From Salvia splendens (Eukaryota > Streptophyta > Magnoliopsida > Lamiales > Lamiaceae), in the NCBI RefSeq assembly GCF_004379255.2, contig NC_056044.1:8224001-8288000 (forward strand): a DNA stretch of 64,000 bases, in the 5' to 3' direction. The position numbers were made by a program, and so were the translations under genes. Of the stretch, positions 11,015-23,171 are shown in pieces. The notes under the pieces were generated by a model, which saw nothing but the letters and a program-made list of their open reading frames with translations, did no database searches and was not told the DNA's origin. Numbering within the stretch: position 1 is the first letter of the stretch; every line of letters begins with the position of its first letter.

Positions 11015-12449
11015 TGATAAGTCGTATTCTAGGCCTTGGTTACTGGTCAGTATAATGTGCATAATTGGAATATATCTGTAAAACAGTTGCTAAAGTGTGC
11101 AGGGAAAGTGTTCTAGCCAGTATGGGAATGTTCGGATAATTCAGGTGAAAAGGGCGTCAGTAGGGTGCAATACTGACCATGATGCATGCCAAAAAGGCTC
11201 GAGATGGAGAAGAAGGATAGCTGGGAAGATCAGCCGCAAGCAAGGGGCAAAAGAGTCATTTCATGAAGAGAGTCTACCCTAAAAATCAAGGGAGGCCTCC
11301 CTATAAAAGGAAGCCACTTGGAGAGAGAATCATCATCAGTTAGTTCGTCACTTCTACGCTTAGTTAGAAACATCTCTTCGGTAGATCGATCCCTCAGCAT
11401 TATCCTTCATATTCTCGTTCCTCGCCACAGCCATGGTTACCTGAAGCTCATCAGTTCACCGGAGTTCCACATCCTCTCGTTCCAGTCAGCGTGTATCGTA
11501 GTGTCAGCAGTTTCATCGCCCGGAGTGGCAAAACAATCTTACTTGCTTTTGTAGTTAATCTTACTTGTTTTTCTTACGTTGGATCTATTGCGTTTTTCAA
11601 TACTTTCTGACTTCGAAGTATTTTGGTTGAGATCCAAACGTTTATGATATGAAGTTGTTTTTATATATCGGTTCCTGTTTGATTCTATTTCTTTCTGCCT
11701 AGATAGCTTAGATCTAGTTGTTACGGTAATTTTCAAGTATTGCGAGCATGTTTTCATTTCCGAATTGATAGATCTGAGTTCATGAGTTTAGATAGCTGTT
11801 AGATTTTAGATCTGAAATGGTTAAGTGTGAAAACCTAGTTTACGTGATTTCTGCCACCTTGCATGTCACCCAGTAAGCGTAATTTCAGTTTCGTAGTTTA
11901 ATCTTTTGATTTGGAGTTTAGATTGTAGATCTGTTCTTGTGGAGTTTGTTAACCTGAAATTCTCGTTCATGGAATCTGAGTTGTTTGATTTGTCCTTTAC
12001 TTTTCTCTACTTTTTCTGCTGGTACCCTACAGATCTGTCAGCCTAGTCACCTAACTACCACTTATTCTCTGATATGCCGTTTCGCCTTTTATAGTAACCC
12101 CGTACCTCCCACATAATTTCTGAAACATAATGTCCCCCACTCTCACGTACATAGCCGCTTATCAATCATCATTCACCCCTCCTAGTCAGTAGAGTACCAT
12201 CTTAAATTCTTGCCTAGTTAGAGTCTCAACCCAAAGCGTGGTAGTTAACCAACCTTTCCAGAATATCACCACAATTACCAAAGCGCATTCATCTCTATGG
12301 GATTCGACCCTTACATCCACTATACTAGTCAGTAGAAGTGGGTTGAGGAATTATTGATAGCCAGGTTCAGGATTAGCTGGGGTTTCCATCCTGATCAGTA
12401 GGATACATCATTCACTTGACGCGACACCTGCAACACCTTGGCTCTATCA
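11015..12449 (+). mobile_element. 3' LTR of the plus-strand Athila element
   Basis: Starts TGATAAGTCG directly after the purine-containing AAGTGTGAGCAGTT and ends GCTCTATCA, giving the TG...CA termini. About 1435 bp. A TATA box (CTATAAAAGG at 11301-11310) lies roughly 290 bases in, which fits an LTR promoter. The adjoining bases read in frame as chromovirus integrase, which fixes the right boundary. Confidence 0.85.
11301..11310 (+). promoter_or_regulatory. LTR TATA box
   Basis: CTATAAAAGG within the LTR, preceded by GGAGGCCTCC, a 10 bp palindrome. In a 5' LTR of the same type this would position transcript starts about 30 bases downstream. Confidence 0.6.
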
Positions 12450-13306
12450 ATATCCGACTGAGATCTACGTTTTACTTCGAGATTCTGGAATAAATTTCAA
12501 GAAGCCTCGGGTTCTCGACTACACCTTAGTACAGCTTTTCATCCACAGACAGATGGACAATCAGAACGAGTAATATAGATTCTAGAAGATATGTTGAGAA
12601 GTTGTGTCATCAACTTTGAAGGTGGTTGGGAAAAATACTTGTCGTTGGTAGAATTTGCATATAACAACCGTTACCAATTGAGTATTCAGATGGCTCCGTA
12701 TGAAGTACTGTATGGCCGTAAATGTCGAACACCGTTATGCTGGACAGAGCTGTGTGAGAATAAGATTGTGGGTCCTAAAATTATACAAGAGATGGAAGAA
12801 AAGGTCCGATTGATAAGAAATCGATTGAAGGAAACGGCTGACAGACAGAAATCTTATGCAGATTTGAAGAGGAAACACATTGAGTTTTGTGTTGGTAATA
12901 AAGTATTTTTAAAAGTGTCTCCTTGGAAGAAAGTGCTCAGATTTGGCAAGAAAGGAAAGTTGAGTCCGAGATTTATTGGCCCTTATGAGATTTAGAACGT
13001 GTTGGTCCAGTAGCATATCGACTCGCATTACCACCTGATCTAGAAAAGATACATAATGTGTTCCATGTTTCAATGTTGAGAAGATATAGATCAGATCCTT
13101 CTCATGTTATCCAGGCTGAATCGATTGAAATACAACCAGACTTGACATACGAGGAAGAGCCGGTTCAGATTTTAGCAAGAGAGGTGAAAGAGCTTAGAAA
13201 CAAAAGAATAGCGCTTGTTAAAGTATTGTGGTGAAGTCATAAAATAGAGGAAGCTACTTGGGAGACGGAAGATGCGATGAGACAACAATATCCCTACCTT
13301 TTTTAG
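12450..13306 (+). pseudogene. Chromovirus (Tekay-like) integrase C-terminus and chromodomain
   Basis: Reads from base 12450 as the middle of an integrase core: FTSRFW, then HPQTDGQSER with the catalytic Glu, then EFAYNNRYQ, APYEVLYGRKCRTP, and the GPY/F module RFIGPYEI near 12970-12990. A one-base loss then shifts the frame. The continuation gives NVFHVSMLRRY and a chromodomain (LRNKRIALVKVLW ... EEATWE) ending YPYLF at TAG 13304-13306. Stops at 12459-12461, near 12572 and inside the chromodomain confirm decay. The 5' part was displaced by the Athila insertion. Chromodomains of this lineage direct insertion to heterochromatin. Confidence 0.85.
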
Positions 13307-13336
13307 TCAGGTATAAATTTCGAGGACGAAATTTCT

Positions 13337-13351
13337 TAAGTGGGGGAGAGT
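13337..13351 (+). other. Polypurine tract of the chromovirus
   Basis: AAGTGGGGGAGAGT immediately before the LTR start TGTAATATCC, following TTTCGAGGACGAAATTTC, the usual arrangement at the 3' end of Tekay-type elements. Confidence 0.85.
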
Positions 13352-16300
13352 TGTAATATCCCAACTTTAGAAAGAATTAGAAAGGAATGAGAGAAAATAA
13401 GATAAAGAAAAAGAAAAAAATAATAAAAATAAGTGAGGTGGAAGGGGAGTGATACGTGTAATGTGTGTATGAAAAAAAGAATTAGGATACATGATTAAGT
13501 CTTCTCTCCCTCATTACCTCTTGTCTCTTTTCCTCCCTCTCTCCACGCCAAGTTCCTCCATCTCTGTAAAGATTTTCAGCAGCCTCTACTTCCTCCGTTC
13601 AACCACCAAGCCTCCACTGTGACAGCTCCGGTCACTCCACCACAGAATATATAGCACACACCACCAACCCCAAGTTCCAAGTTTCATTAGATCTTCTAAA
13701 ATTTCATAATTGTTTGTTAAACTCACTTCCAAAATTGTTGAATTTAGAGGTTAGCTTCCTCCATAACCTCTTCAATCATGTTTCTGAGTATAGTAGTGAT
13801 GTTGTTTGATGTGATTCTTTTTGTTTGGTCAAAAATTAGGGTTCTTGATTTGGGGATTTCAATTGTTGGAGATGAATCATAATTTGACTAAAACCATATA
13901 ATTTTGTTGTTGAACATGAAGTGTTTGGAGAAATTACCCAATGACACACAAATAGAAAATAGCTTGTATGTAGGTTGTTCTGGTGCTGATGTACTGATCA
14001 GTTTCGGCCACCTTAACATGCTAGAATTTATGTTCTAAAAGTTTTTATGCATACTATCAGGTCTTAGGATGATGTCTGCAAAAATTTCAGAGCATTTCAT
14101 CAATGTTTACTATTTTTTAAAATTCATGCTAAACAGTCGCCAGAATCTGTCACAAACTGGCAGGCTGTAGTAAAACGTTCATAACTCCCTAATCCCTTGG
14201 AATTTTGAGGAAAACCTTTTTTGTAATTAAAATAGATACCTAGATGTTTATTTTGGTGTAGGGCTCGACCCCTAGTTATCTCCGAGCTAAGTCAGTTTAT
14301 TATATGAAGATGATGTAATGCAGTCAATATTTCTTAAAGCTTTAAAAGTTGAGAATATAGGTTTTTATGCTAAAAGGGAGATAGATAGATGTGATATTTT
14401 GTAGGGATGTCAATTGGGCCAGCCCACCGGGTTTCGGGCCAACCCTATTCGGGTTGCGGGTCAATCGGGTGCGGGCTAATCGGGTTGTGATTTTTTCGGG
14501 TTATAAAAGTTCAACCCTAGCCCTAAAAGCTCAGGTTTCGGGCTAGCCCATTGGGTTAATCGGGTTTCTACCGATAAAATTAACATGCGATCAATCCAAT
14601 AAATAATGGTGAAGATTAATTATATTTATAAATTGTAAAATATTTAATTATGATAAATTTGATATATATGCTTAAACTCAAACATAAATATGATCAAATA
14701 CTAATATTTGAGATTTATGCAAAATAAAACGTAAACGTCAAGACATTTTAAAGCTTGTTTAGAAATTTAAATATATTTTTTTAGTGAATTTGAAGTTTCT
14801 AATTCATTTATCTATTATTATATTAATAAAAACTTAATATATAATTTATATATTTAATATATAAAATGGAAAGTTATTTTTTCAATAATATATATTATAA
14901 AATAATCAATGAAGTGTCGAATTAAAGTCGAATAAATAGAACAATAGAAATTTTATCCTGTTTTCGGGCCAGCCCATCGAGTTTTCGGGTCTGGCCCTAA
15001 CGGGTTACGGGTTAATCGGGTGCGGGCTAATCTGGCTGTAATTTTATCAGGCTGAAAATTTTCAGCCCTAACCCTATAAATTTAGCGAGCTATTCGGGCC
15101 AGCCCATGGGTTGCGGGCTAAATTGACATCCCTAATATTTTGGCTTCCATATTTGTGCTTTAAGTGTTTATTTATATATTGTTTATGTGATTGTTTGAAA
15201 AATTAGGTAAACCGAGTGCAAGCATAAGCGATAAGGGAAAAGGGCACCTCCATGGTTGACTAAGCAAGTAATAGCGGTTTTTTTATGTGTACAGGTAGTG
15301 TACGCGTGTTCTAGAATTTAATTCCTTTAACTTCAATAAATATTACTATTTGTTTGTGCGATTTGTATGCTTATGCCATAGAACTTAAAATTATTGTGTT
15401 GAATAATGTGAAAGTTGATATGAAATAGTTGCGTTGTGCCCCATTGCTTGAGTGAACCACAGGGTATAGTTGGCATGCCATAGGACAGCAGTACTGCACA
15501 CATGTTGATCACTCGTCTTCTAGATAACCGAAGCGATGGTCTATATGATATATCGATAGTTGAAATGTACCCTATACGGGTAATATATAAGAGTTGCCTT
15601 GCATAGGCCATATAAAAGATTACCGTGTCCGATACGGACTTACATGATAGACGCCCTCATCGGGCTACAGATAGTGTCCGTGTACCCGTGTCCATCACTA
15701 AGCATAACTCGGGGCTCTATTTTTGAAATAATATGGTTGTGCTTTGAATTTTTTAAATAGTTATGTTTTCCTCAGGTAAAGTTATGTTGTATTGTGTTAT
15801 ATAGTTTTGATTGATAGGTGATAGATGGTTATTATTGAAAGTATTACATGATTATTATGATTGTGATGTTGTACTGTTTGTAAACGATATAGGTGATTCC
15901 TTTAAATGATTCAAACTGTTATGAATGCTTATACTGGGTGACATTGTTTTGAACTTGTATTGTGATGCTAATATAAATTGAATATGTGTTGTACGACATT
16001 CCAGATAATAAACTGTTTACTTGTGATAGTGATATAGACTGAAGTTTTAGAGGTTTTATTCTGGAATGCGATTACACTACGAGCTTTTCGAAGCTCACCC
16101 CCCATTTCTCCTCCCTCTTGCAGAGTATAGAAGCGAGTGAACTCGTTACTTGGCAGCAGCACGTGTCAAGTCACTACCCCCCTTTTTGCTGGTAAAGTTG
16201 GAGTTTACACGTGGCATGCTTAGGTTGTCTTTTGTCTGTAAATAGTTGGGTTACAAATGTAAGGTTATAACCTTCTTTTTGCTAATGGGGTTGTATATAT

Positions 16301-16453
16301 CTATCGAAACAGGTTTAGTTACTTATATGATAGTGTTGTATGATGAGTGTTTACAAAATGGTTGGAAAAAAAATAGGTAGGTTTTGTTTATAGATCGTAC
16401 CGAAAGGTAACGTCACTTATTTGGTTAAAACTAACCGAGTAAGGGGTGTTACA
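13352..16453 (+). mobile_element. 3' LTR of the chromovirus (array copy 1, forward)
   Basis: Starts TGTAATATCCC right after the purine tract and ends GGGGTGTTACA. It is 3102 bp including a 733 bp hAT-type MITE plus its 8 bp duplication, so about 2.36 kb of LTR proper. It belongs to the same sequence type as copy 4 (23172-24481), judged by the segment near 13600-13740. No open frame of interest is present. Confidence 0.85.
14402..15134. mobile_element. hAT-type MITE with 8 bp target duplication
   Basis: Ends are TAGGGATGTCAATT and its inverted AATTGACATCCCTA. Both sides carry ATATTTTG (14394-14401 and 15135-15142), an 8 bp duplication as in hAT transposons. The other LTR copies nearby (around 20640 and 22580) lack the insert and show the empty site. 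Subterminal parts repeat GGGCCAGCCCA and CGGGT motifs in both orientations; the centre is AT-rich. No transposase is encoded. Confidence 0.9.
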
Positions 16454-16454
16454 T

Positions 16455-19400
16455 GTTACCTTTCGGTACGATCGATAAACAAAACCTGCCTATTTTTTTT
16501 CCAACCATTTTGCAAACACTCATCATACAACACTATCATATAAGTAATTAAACCTATTTCGATAGATATATACAACCCCATCAGCAAAAAGAAGGTTATA
16601 ACCTTACATTTGTAACCCAACTATTTACAGACAAAAGACAACCTAAGCATGCCACGTGTAAACTCCAACTTTACCAGCAAAAAGGGGGGTAGTGACTTGA
16701 CACGTGCTGCTGCCAACTAACGAGTTCACTCGATTCTATACTCTGCAAGAGGGAGGAGAAAGGGGGGTGAGCTTCGAAAAGCTCGTAGTGTAATCGTATT
16801 CCAGAATAAAACCTCTAAAACTTCAATCTATATCACTATCACAAGTAAACACTTTATTACCTGGAATGTCGTACAACGCATATTCAATTTATATTAGCAT
16901 CACTATACAAGTTCAAAACAATGTCACCCAGTATAAGCATTCATAATAGTTTGAATCATTTAAAGGAATCACCTATATCGTTTACAAACAGTACAACATC
17001 ACAATCATATTAATCATGTAATACTTTCAATAATAACCATCTATCACCTATCAATCAGAACTATATAACACAATACAACATAACTTTACCTGAGGAAAAC
17101 ATAACTATTTAAAAAATTCAAAGCACAAACATATTATTTCAAAAATAGAGCCCCGAGTTATGCTTAGTGATGGACACGGGTACACGGATACTATCTGTAG
17201 CCCGATGAAGGCGTCAATCATGTAAGTCCGTATCGGACACGGTTATCTTTCATATGGCCTATGCAAGGCAATTGTCATATATTACCCATATAGGGTACAT
17301 TTCAACTATCGATATATCATATAGACCATCGCTTCGGTTATCCAGAAGACAAGTGATCAACATGTGTGCAGTACTGCTGTCCTATGGCATGCCAACTATA
17401 CCTTGTGATTCACTCAAGCAATGGGGCATAATGCAACTATTTCTTATCAATTTTCACATTATTCAACACATATAACTATTTAAATCACTTTGCATCTCAT
17501 AAGAAATACCAAACAACAATTTCAATATCACCGTTTCTGTCACATCATCTTGAAGTATACAAAATCCACACAATTATTTTTAAGTTCTATGGCATAAGCA
17601 TACGAATCACACGCAAACAAGTTGTAACGCCCCACTTTTCGAACCCTAATTTTCGAACCTAAAGTACTTGTATTAATGCTTTTATATTGCGAAGTCCGTG
17701 AATTAATTGTTGGTGAATTAATTGTAGCTGGACTAGAGATTTGTGAAATAAATTACTGTGCAAATCTAAAATAATTCCTTTCCGTGAGTAATAAATATAT
17801 TGGACTCAATCCGCGTGTTGGATCGGATAAATTGAACAAATAATATAAAAATTCAGTCCGTGATAAATAAATTGTGGACTGCATAATTTAATTAAAATAC
17901 AAAGGACCGTGAATCAAACTAATCTATTAAATCTTCTTCTTGTTGACTTGGTCACCAAGTCGATAATTTAATTTAATTAAAGATTCTCAGAGATTTTCCT
18001 CCTCCGTGATCTGCAAATAAATACCAAATAAATTCAAATTTATCTAAAATAAAAAAAAGAGAAGAATTCGAATCCTCCCTTCAACCCACATTGGAAAAAA
18101 CCGTTCCCTCTCTCCCCTAAATCTCTCTCACATCCAAACCACTCCTCCCTTTATATTTTTTCCTTCCCAAAAACCGTTCTCTCCTATCTCTGCAAACAAG
18201 AAGAGAAGACTTTTCCTCTCAACTTTAATCCAAGGTAATTCTGCAGAAATTTCCCTAGATTTTGCAAGTTTCTTTTGGAAATCAACTCATTCAATATTTT
18301 CTGGCAGAAATCGTGAGCCAAATTCGAGAGGGGGAGCTACCGGTTGTTCTTTTGAAATCTGTTCAAGGTATACTTTCTCCCAATTCCAATTCCTATTGTG
18401 CACTTCCTACTGGAGCATGCCATATAGTTTAGAACTCAAGCATCTGCTACAATTTTCTTACCTATCGTTACCAACATCCTCTGAAACCGAACCATGTGAT
18501 CCAATCTAAACTAATGCCTTCTGGATCATTGGAAGGAATTACATAGCAGCCGCACACTTTATAGTTTATACGATAGCTTTCTTCTAAATAAATACTCCTA
18601 GTATGTCAATAAAATTATAAAAATAGGTCAAGTCGAACGTGGTAGATGAAGTAAAAGGGTTTAGGGTTCAGATATGTCACAAAACTAAACTAAAACCTAT
18701 TACTAGTCAGCAATTTTTTTTAAAAAAAATATGCGAAGGGATGATTACATAAAGTTATGACCGGAGCGGCGACGTCGAGCGACGTCGGCGGTGTACGCGG
18801 GGCAGCGGCGTCGCGATATCGATCCCGGTACAGCAGCAGCAACGCCGTAGAGGCTGGCTTCTGTACAGCAGCGCTGAGCGACGGCTCTGAGCAGCGGCGA
18901 CAGCAGCCTCTTCCCGGCGAGCAGTAGCAGCAGTGGCATCCGGCGTCGTGAGGCGAACTGAAGAAGCCGACGGGAAATTGGAAAATTTTAGTCGGCGAAG
19001 GATAGAGAAGAGAGAGAAGAAGAAGAGAGAGATAGGCGTGAGGGAGAATGGGGGAGTATACATAATTTTGGGCCTTTTGTTTTTTTAAATGGAATTGGGC
19101 TTCATTAATTGACATAGGTTGAATTATTAAAAGTATGGGCTCCAATTAATTGTCTGGGCTTTAAAATTTTAATTGGAGATATAAAGTGGGGAAATAATTA
19201 AGCTTAAGGCTTTTAAATAAATCTTTGGGCCGATAATTAATAGTGGCGAATTATTTAATTAATTCCGGAATATTTCAACGAATGAATAACTATATCCTAA
19301 ATCTGAAATAAATATAGTTCGAGGGGAAAATGCTTGCGACAATTTAATTATACACTTTTATAATTTTGGGAATTTTATTTCGATATCGTTGAGAAAAATA

Positions 19401-21793
19401 CGAGGAGCTAACGGATGAATTAGGGGCGTAAGTGGCCGCCGAATAATCGAAAACCGAGATAAATAACTTCGCTTAGGATGCATGCATTTTTACCTATTTA
19501 TTTGAAAAATGTGTTGATTTATGTATTATCTAAATGTTAAAGGTGAATCATCGCAAGTGAATCGTGAGACCAAAGGGAAGAGAGTACTTGAGATTTTAAG
19601 CAATCGAGGTGGGCTTCCATTTTAAATAAGGACAAAAGTCCTAAATGTTTTATTTATGAGAATGAAAATGTGTTTATCATGCCGTGTTTTGCTTTAGCGT
19701 GCCTATCTGATGTGGCTCTGGCCAATATTGTTTAAATCGAATTCGGGTCCTCGTAGGGCCGCAAACCCTACTTGGATTAGTGTACACCTATGGTAGACTG
19801 CATGCTAGCGTACGGGCTGGCCGGTCTAGTGGCTTGGTTTGTGGCCACATTCCAAGTCATGTATGAGCAGATATGGCTAACGTCTATGGAAAAATGACTA
19901 TCAGTCGATGTTTAAAATGGAAATGATTTTGAGTGCCTCGGGCATTTCTAAAGCTAAACCCCGATGGTTACTTGTGAATGGCATGATAAATTACTGTTTA
20001 TTGAAAATGTTTTCGGCATGAGCCACTGAGTATCTTTTTTTATAATACTCAGCCCTGCATGTGTTTTCCCAATGTGCAGGTTGAGCGGCGACGAGGATGT
20101 GGTGGTGTTGAGCAACTGAATTTAAGATATTATTGTCGTCTTTGAACCTTGAGTGTCGTTGTGTCTTCACACATGACGTCACTCTTTCTCTTGGTCGTTT
20201 CCGCTGTGACGTTTCGTTTAATTATGTTTTATTTGGGCCGACAACTTTAATTGTTAGGATAATGGATATTTTGAATTTCTTGTTGGATAATATCAAACTC
20301 TTGGTTATTTATTGGGATATTAATTGTTGGTTCAACTTGTGTTGAAACCCAAATTCTTTTCGTCTGTTTATTAAATTCTTTTAATCACGATCGCCCGTAT
20401 TTATTAACCTTTAAGGGCGGTCGTGACACAAGTAGTAATATTTATCGAAGTTAAAGGAATTAAATTCTAGAACACGCGTACACTACCTGTACACGTCAAA
20501 AAAATGCTATTACTTGCTTAGTCAACCATGGAGGTGCCCTTTTCCCTTATCGCTTGTGCTTGCACTCGGTTCACCTAATTTTTAAACAATCACATATACA
20601 ATTTATAAATAAACACATAAAGCACAAATATGGAAGCCAAAATATCACATCTATCTATCTCCCTTTTAGCATAAAAACCTCTATTCCCAACTTTTAAAGC
20701 TTTAAAAAAATTGATTGCATTACATCATCTTCATATAATAAACTGACTTACCTCGGAGATAACTAGGGGTCGAGCACTACACCAAAATAAACCTCTAGGT
20801 ATCTATTTTAATTACAAAAAAGGTTTTCCTCGAAATTCCAAGGGATTAGGGAGTTATGAACGTTTTACTACAGCCTGCCAGTTTGTGACATATTCTGGCG
20901 ACTGTTTAACATGAATTTTTAAAAGTAGCAAACGTTGATAAAATGCTCTGAAATTTTGCAGACATCTTCCCAAAACCTGATAGTATGCATAAAAATTTTA
21001 GAACATAAATTATAGCATGTTAAGGTGGCCTAAACTGATCAGTACAGCAGCACCAGAACAGCCTACATACAAGCTATTTTCTATTTGTGTGTCATTGGGT
21101 AATTTCTCCAAACACTTCATGTTCAACAACAAAATTATATGGTTTTAGTCCAATTATGATCCATCTCCAACAATTGAAATCCCCAATTCAAAGAACCCTA
21201 ATTTTCGACCAAACAAAAGAATCGCATAAAAAACATCACTACTATACTCAGAAACATGATTGAGGAGGTTATGGAGGACTCTAACCTCTAAATTCAACAA
21301 TTTTCAAAGATAAGTGGAGGTGGGTTTGCAACCTAAGCTGCAAAATTGAGAGGAAAAAGGGGGAATTGAAAGCTTGGATTGATGGAGCGTATTACATGTT
21401 TCACGGTGGAGCGGCCGGAGGATTCGCGGTAGCTGATCGGAGGGAGTAGAGGGCTATTGAAAATTTACACAGAGATGGAGAACTCGTAGCGTGGAGAGAG
21501 AGAACGAAAAAGAGAGAGGAGAAAGATGAAGATGGATATTATTTTTTCTATTTTCTTTTCCTTATTTATCCTTCCTAATTTTTTCCACAAGACACGTTTT
21601 TTTCCCTGGCTTACTCAACAACCTCCTATTCTTTTTCTTTTTTCTTTTTCTTTATCTCATTCTTTTTCTTAATTTCTAAAATTCCTATATTTATCTCTTC
21701 TATTCCCAACAAAAATATATACATATAAAACCACTAACTAAAATATAAATCCTAATCTCTAATTTCTAATACTTCTAAGGTTGGGATATTACA
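16455..21793 (-). mobile_element. Inverted LTR copy (array copy 2), split by a solo LTR
   Basis: Reads on the minus strand as the same LTR family, from TGTAATATCCC at 21793 down to the segment matching copy 1's end, but lacking the last 40 or so LTR bases. It abuts copy 1 tail-to-tail with one base between. Without the solo LTR (17623-20428) it is about 2.5 kb. It is clearly diverged from copy 1 and has about 110 bases (around 17470-17580) that copy 1 lacks. The segment near 21400-21450 puts it in a different subtype from copies 1 and 4. Confidence 0.82.
17623..20428 (+). mobile_element. Solo LTR related to the 40-52 kb element
   Basis: Starts TGTAACGCCCCACTTTTCG and ends GGGCGGTCGTGACA, the same termini as the LTRs at 40340 and 49393. 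It is 2806 bp, with no primer site or internal region, and is flanked by CAAGT on both sides (17618-17622 and 20429-20433). The 5 bp duplication shows that a complete element inserted here and then recombined to one LTR. It carries the same GC-rich CAG/CGG-repeat block (about 18760-18960) and the same CAGCCCTGCATGTGTTTTCCC block as the other LTRs. Short open frames in the GC-rich block are not genes. Confidence 0.92.
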
Positions 21794-22785
21794 GCCACCG
21801 CGACTCCTCCGACCGCTCCACCGTGAAACATGTAATACACTCCATCAATCCAAGCTTTCAATTCCCCCTTCTTCCTCTCGATTTTGGAGCTTAGGTTGCA
21901 AACCCACCTCCACTTATCTTTGGAAAATAGTTGAAATTATAGTTTAGATTCCTCCATAACCTCTTCAATCATGTTTCTGAGTATAGTAGTGATGTTAATT
22001 TGATGTGATTCTTTTTGTTTGGTCGAATATTAGAGTTCTTTGAATTGGGGATTTCAATTGTTGGAGATGGATCATAATTGGACTAAAACCATATAATTTT
22101 GTTGTTGAACATGAAGTGTTTGGAGAAATTACCCAATGACACACAAATAGAAAATAGCTTGTATGTAGGTTGTTCTGGTGCTGCTGTACTGATCAGTTTT
22201 GGCCACCTTAACATGCTATAATTTATGTTCTAAAAATTGTTATGCATACTATCAGATCTTGGAATGATGTCTGCAAACTTTCAGAGCATTTGATTAACGT
22301 TTGCTATTTTTAAAAATTCATGTTAAACAGTCGCCAGAATTTGTCAAAACTGGCATGCTGTAGTAAAACATTCATAACTCCCTAATCCCTTGGAATTTTA
22401 AGGAAAACCTTTTTTGTAATTAAAATCGATACCTAGAGGTTTATTTTAGTGTAGGGATTGACCCCTAGTTATATCCGAGCTAAGTCAGTTTATTATATGA
22501 AGATGATGTAATGCAGTCAATTTTTTTTTAAAGCTTTAAAAGTTGAGAATAGAGGTTTTTATACTAAAAGGGAGATAGATATATGTGATATTTTGGATTC
22601 CATATTTTTGCTTTAAGTGTTTATTTATAAATTGTATATGTGATTGTTTAAAAATTAGGTGAACCAAGTGCAAGCACAAGTGATAAGGGAAAATGGCACC
22701 TCCATGGTTGACTAAGCAAGTAATAGCGTTTTTTTGACGTGTACAGGTAGTGTACGCGTGTTCTAGAATTTAATTCCTTTAACTT
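21794..22785 (+). mobile_element. Forward LTR fragment (array copy 3)
   Basis: Begins inside the LTR (CCACCGCGACTCC) and runs to CTTTAACTT, matching copies 1 and 2 in direct orientation for about 990 bases. It is of the copy 2 subtype (GCTCCACCGTGAAACATG). The LTR start and the 3' half are missing. It lacks the hAT MITE. Confidence 0.8.
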
Positions 22786-23171
22786 TGAAGGTATTGTCAT
22801 TATGTAGTAGGTTATTGTCATTATTTGGTTTTTATTAGGCATTATTAGAGATATTTTTTATATTGGTTAATAGACTCAGTGAAGATTCAAAGTGTAAAAT
22901 GATCCATTATTGAATGCAATATAAATATGTGCATTTTTTTTATTTGTCTTGGGCATTATAGGTTAAGTTTTTATCATTATTTACATTATAGTATTCATTA
23001 GGAAGGCTTATTTCTGTGAATTTCAAAGTACACATTATTTGAAATCAGAAGTGCTTGTTGTCGTTAGTATTATTCATTATTTGGAGTATATTATGCATTA
23101 TGAGAGGTATTTTGTATATGGGTTAATCAACTCAGTGAATATTCCATATGTGCATTATTTAGTTTAGGCAG
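22786..23171. other. AT-rich spacer with CATTAT repeats
   Basis: 386 bases between inverted LTR copies 3 and 4, unlike any LTR part. CATTAT recurs many times, and a segment of about 50 bases (GGTTAATAGACTCAGTGAA near 22863) recurs as GGTTAATCAACTCAGTGAA near 23121. No coding sequence. Origin unknown. Confidence 0.6.

Larger units (their letters stand above)
1..12449 (+). mobile_element. Athila-type Ty3/gypsy retrotransposon, 5' end outside window
   Basis: The order gag, protease, reverse transcriptase, RNase H, integrase, ATHILA ORF-1-like region, long 3' untranslated region, LTR is that of plant Athila elements. The window opens inside gag. The 3' LTR starts TGATAAG at 11015 and ends at 12449. 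The sequence right after it continues in frame as another element's integrase, so this copy inserted into that element; the target duplication would be ATATC (12450-12454), but the left copy lies outside the window. Every coding part carries frameshifts or stops, so it is non-functional. Placement in Athila rests on the ORF downstream of integrase and on similarity to the minus-strand copy at 27-34 kb. Confidence 0.88.

Noticed and set aside
18720..19145. Overlapping open frames of 64-141 codons on the minus strand
   Set aside because: They lie in the GC-rich repeat block of the solo LTR, overlap in several frames, and recur as similar shadows in the two LTRs near 41.3 and 50.4 kb; composition explains them.
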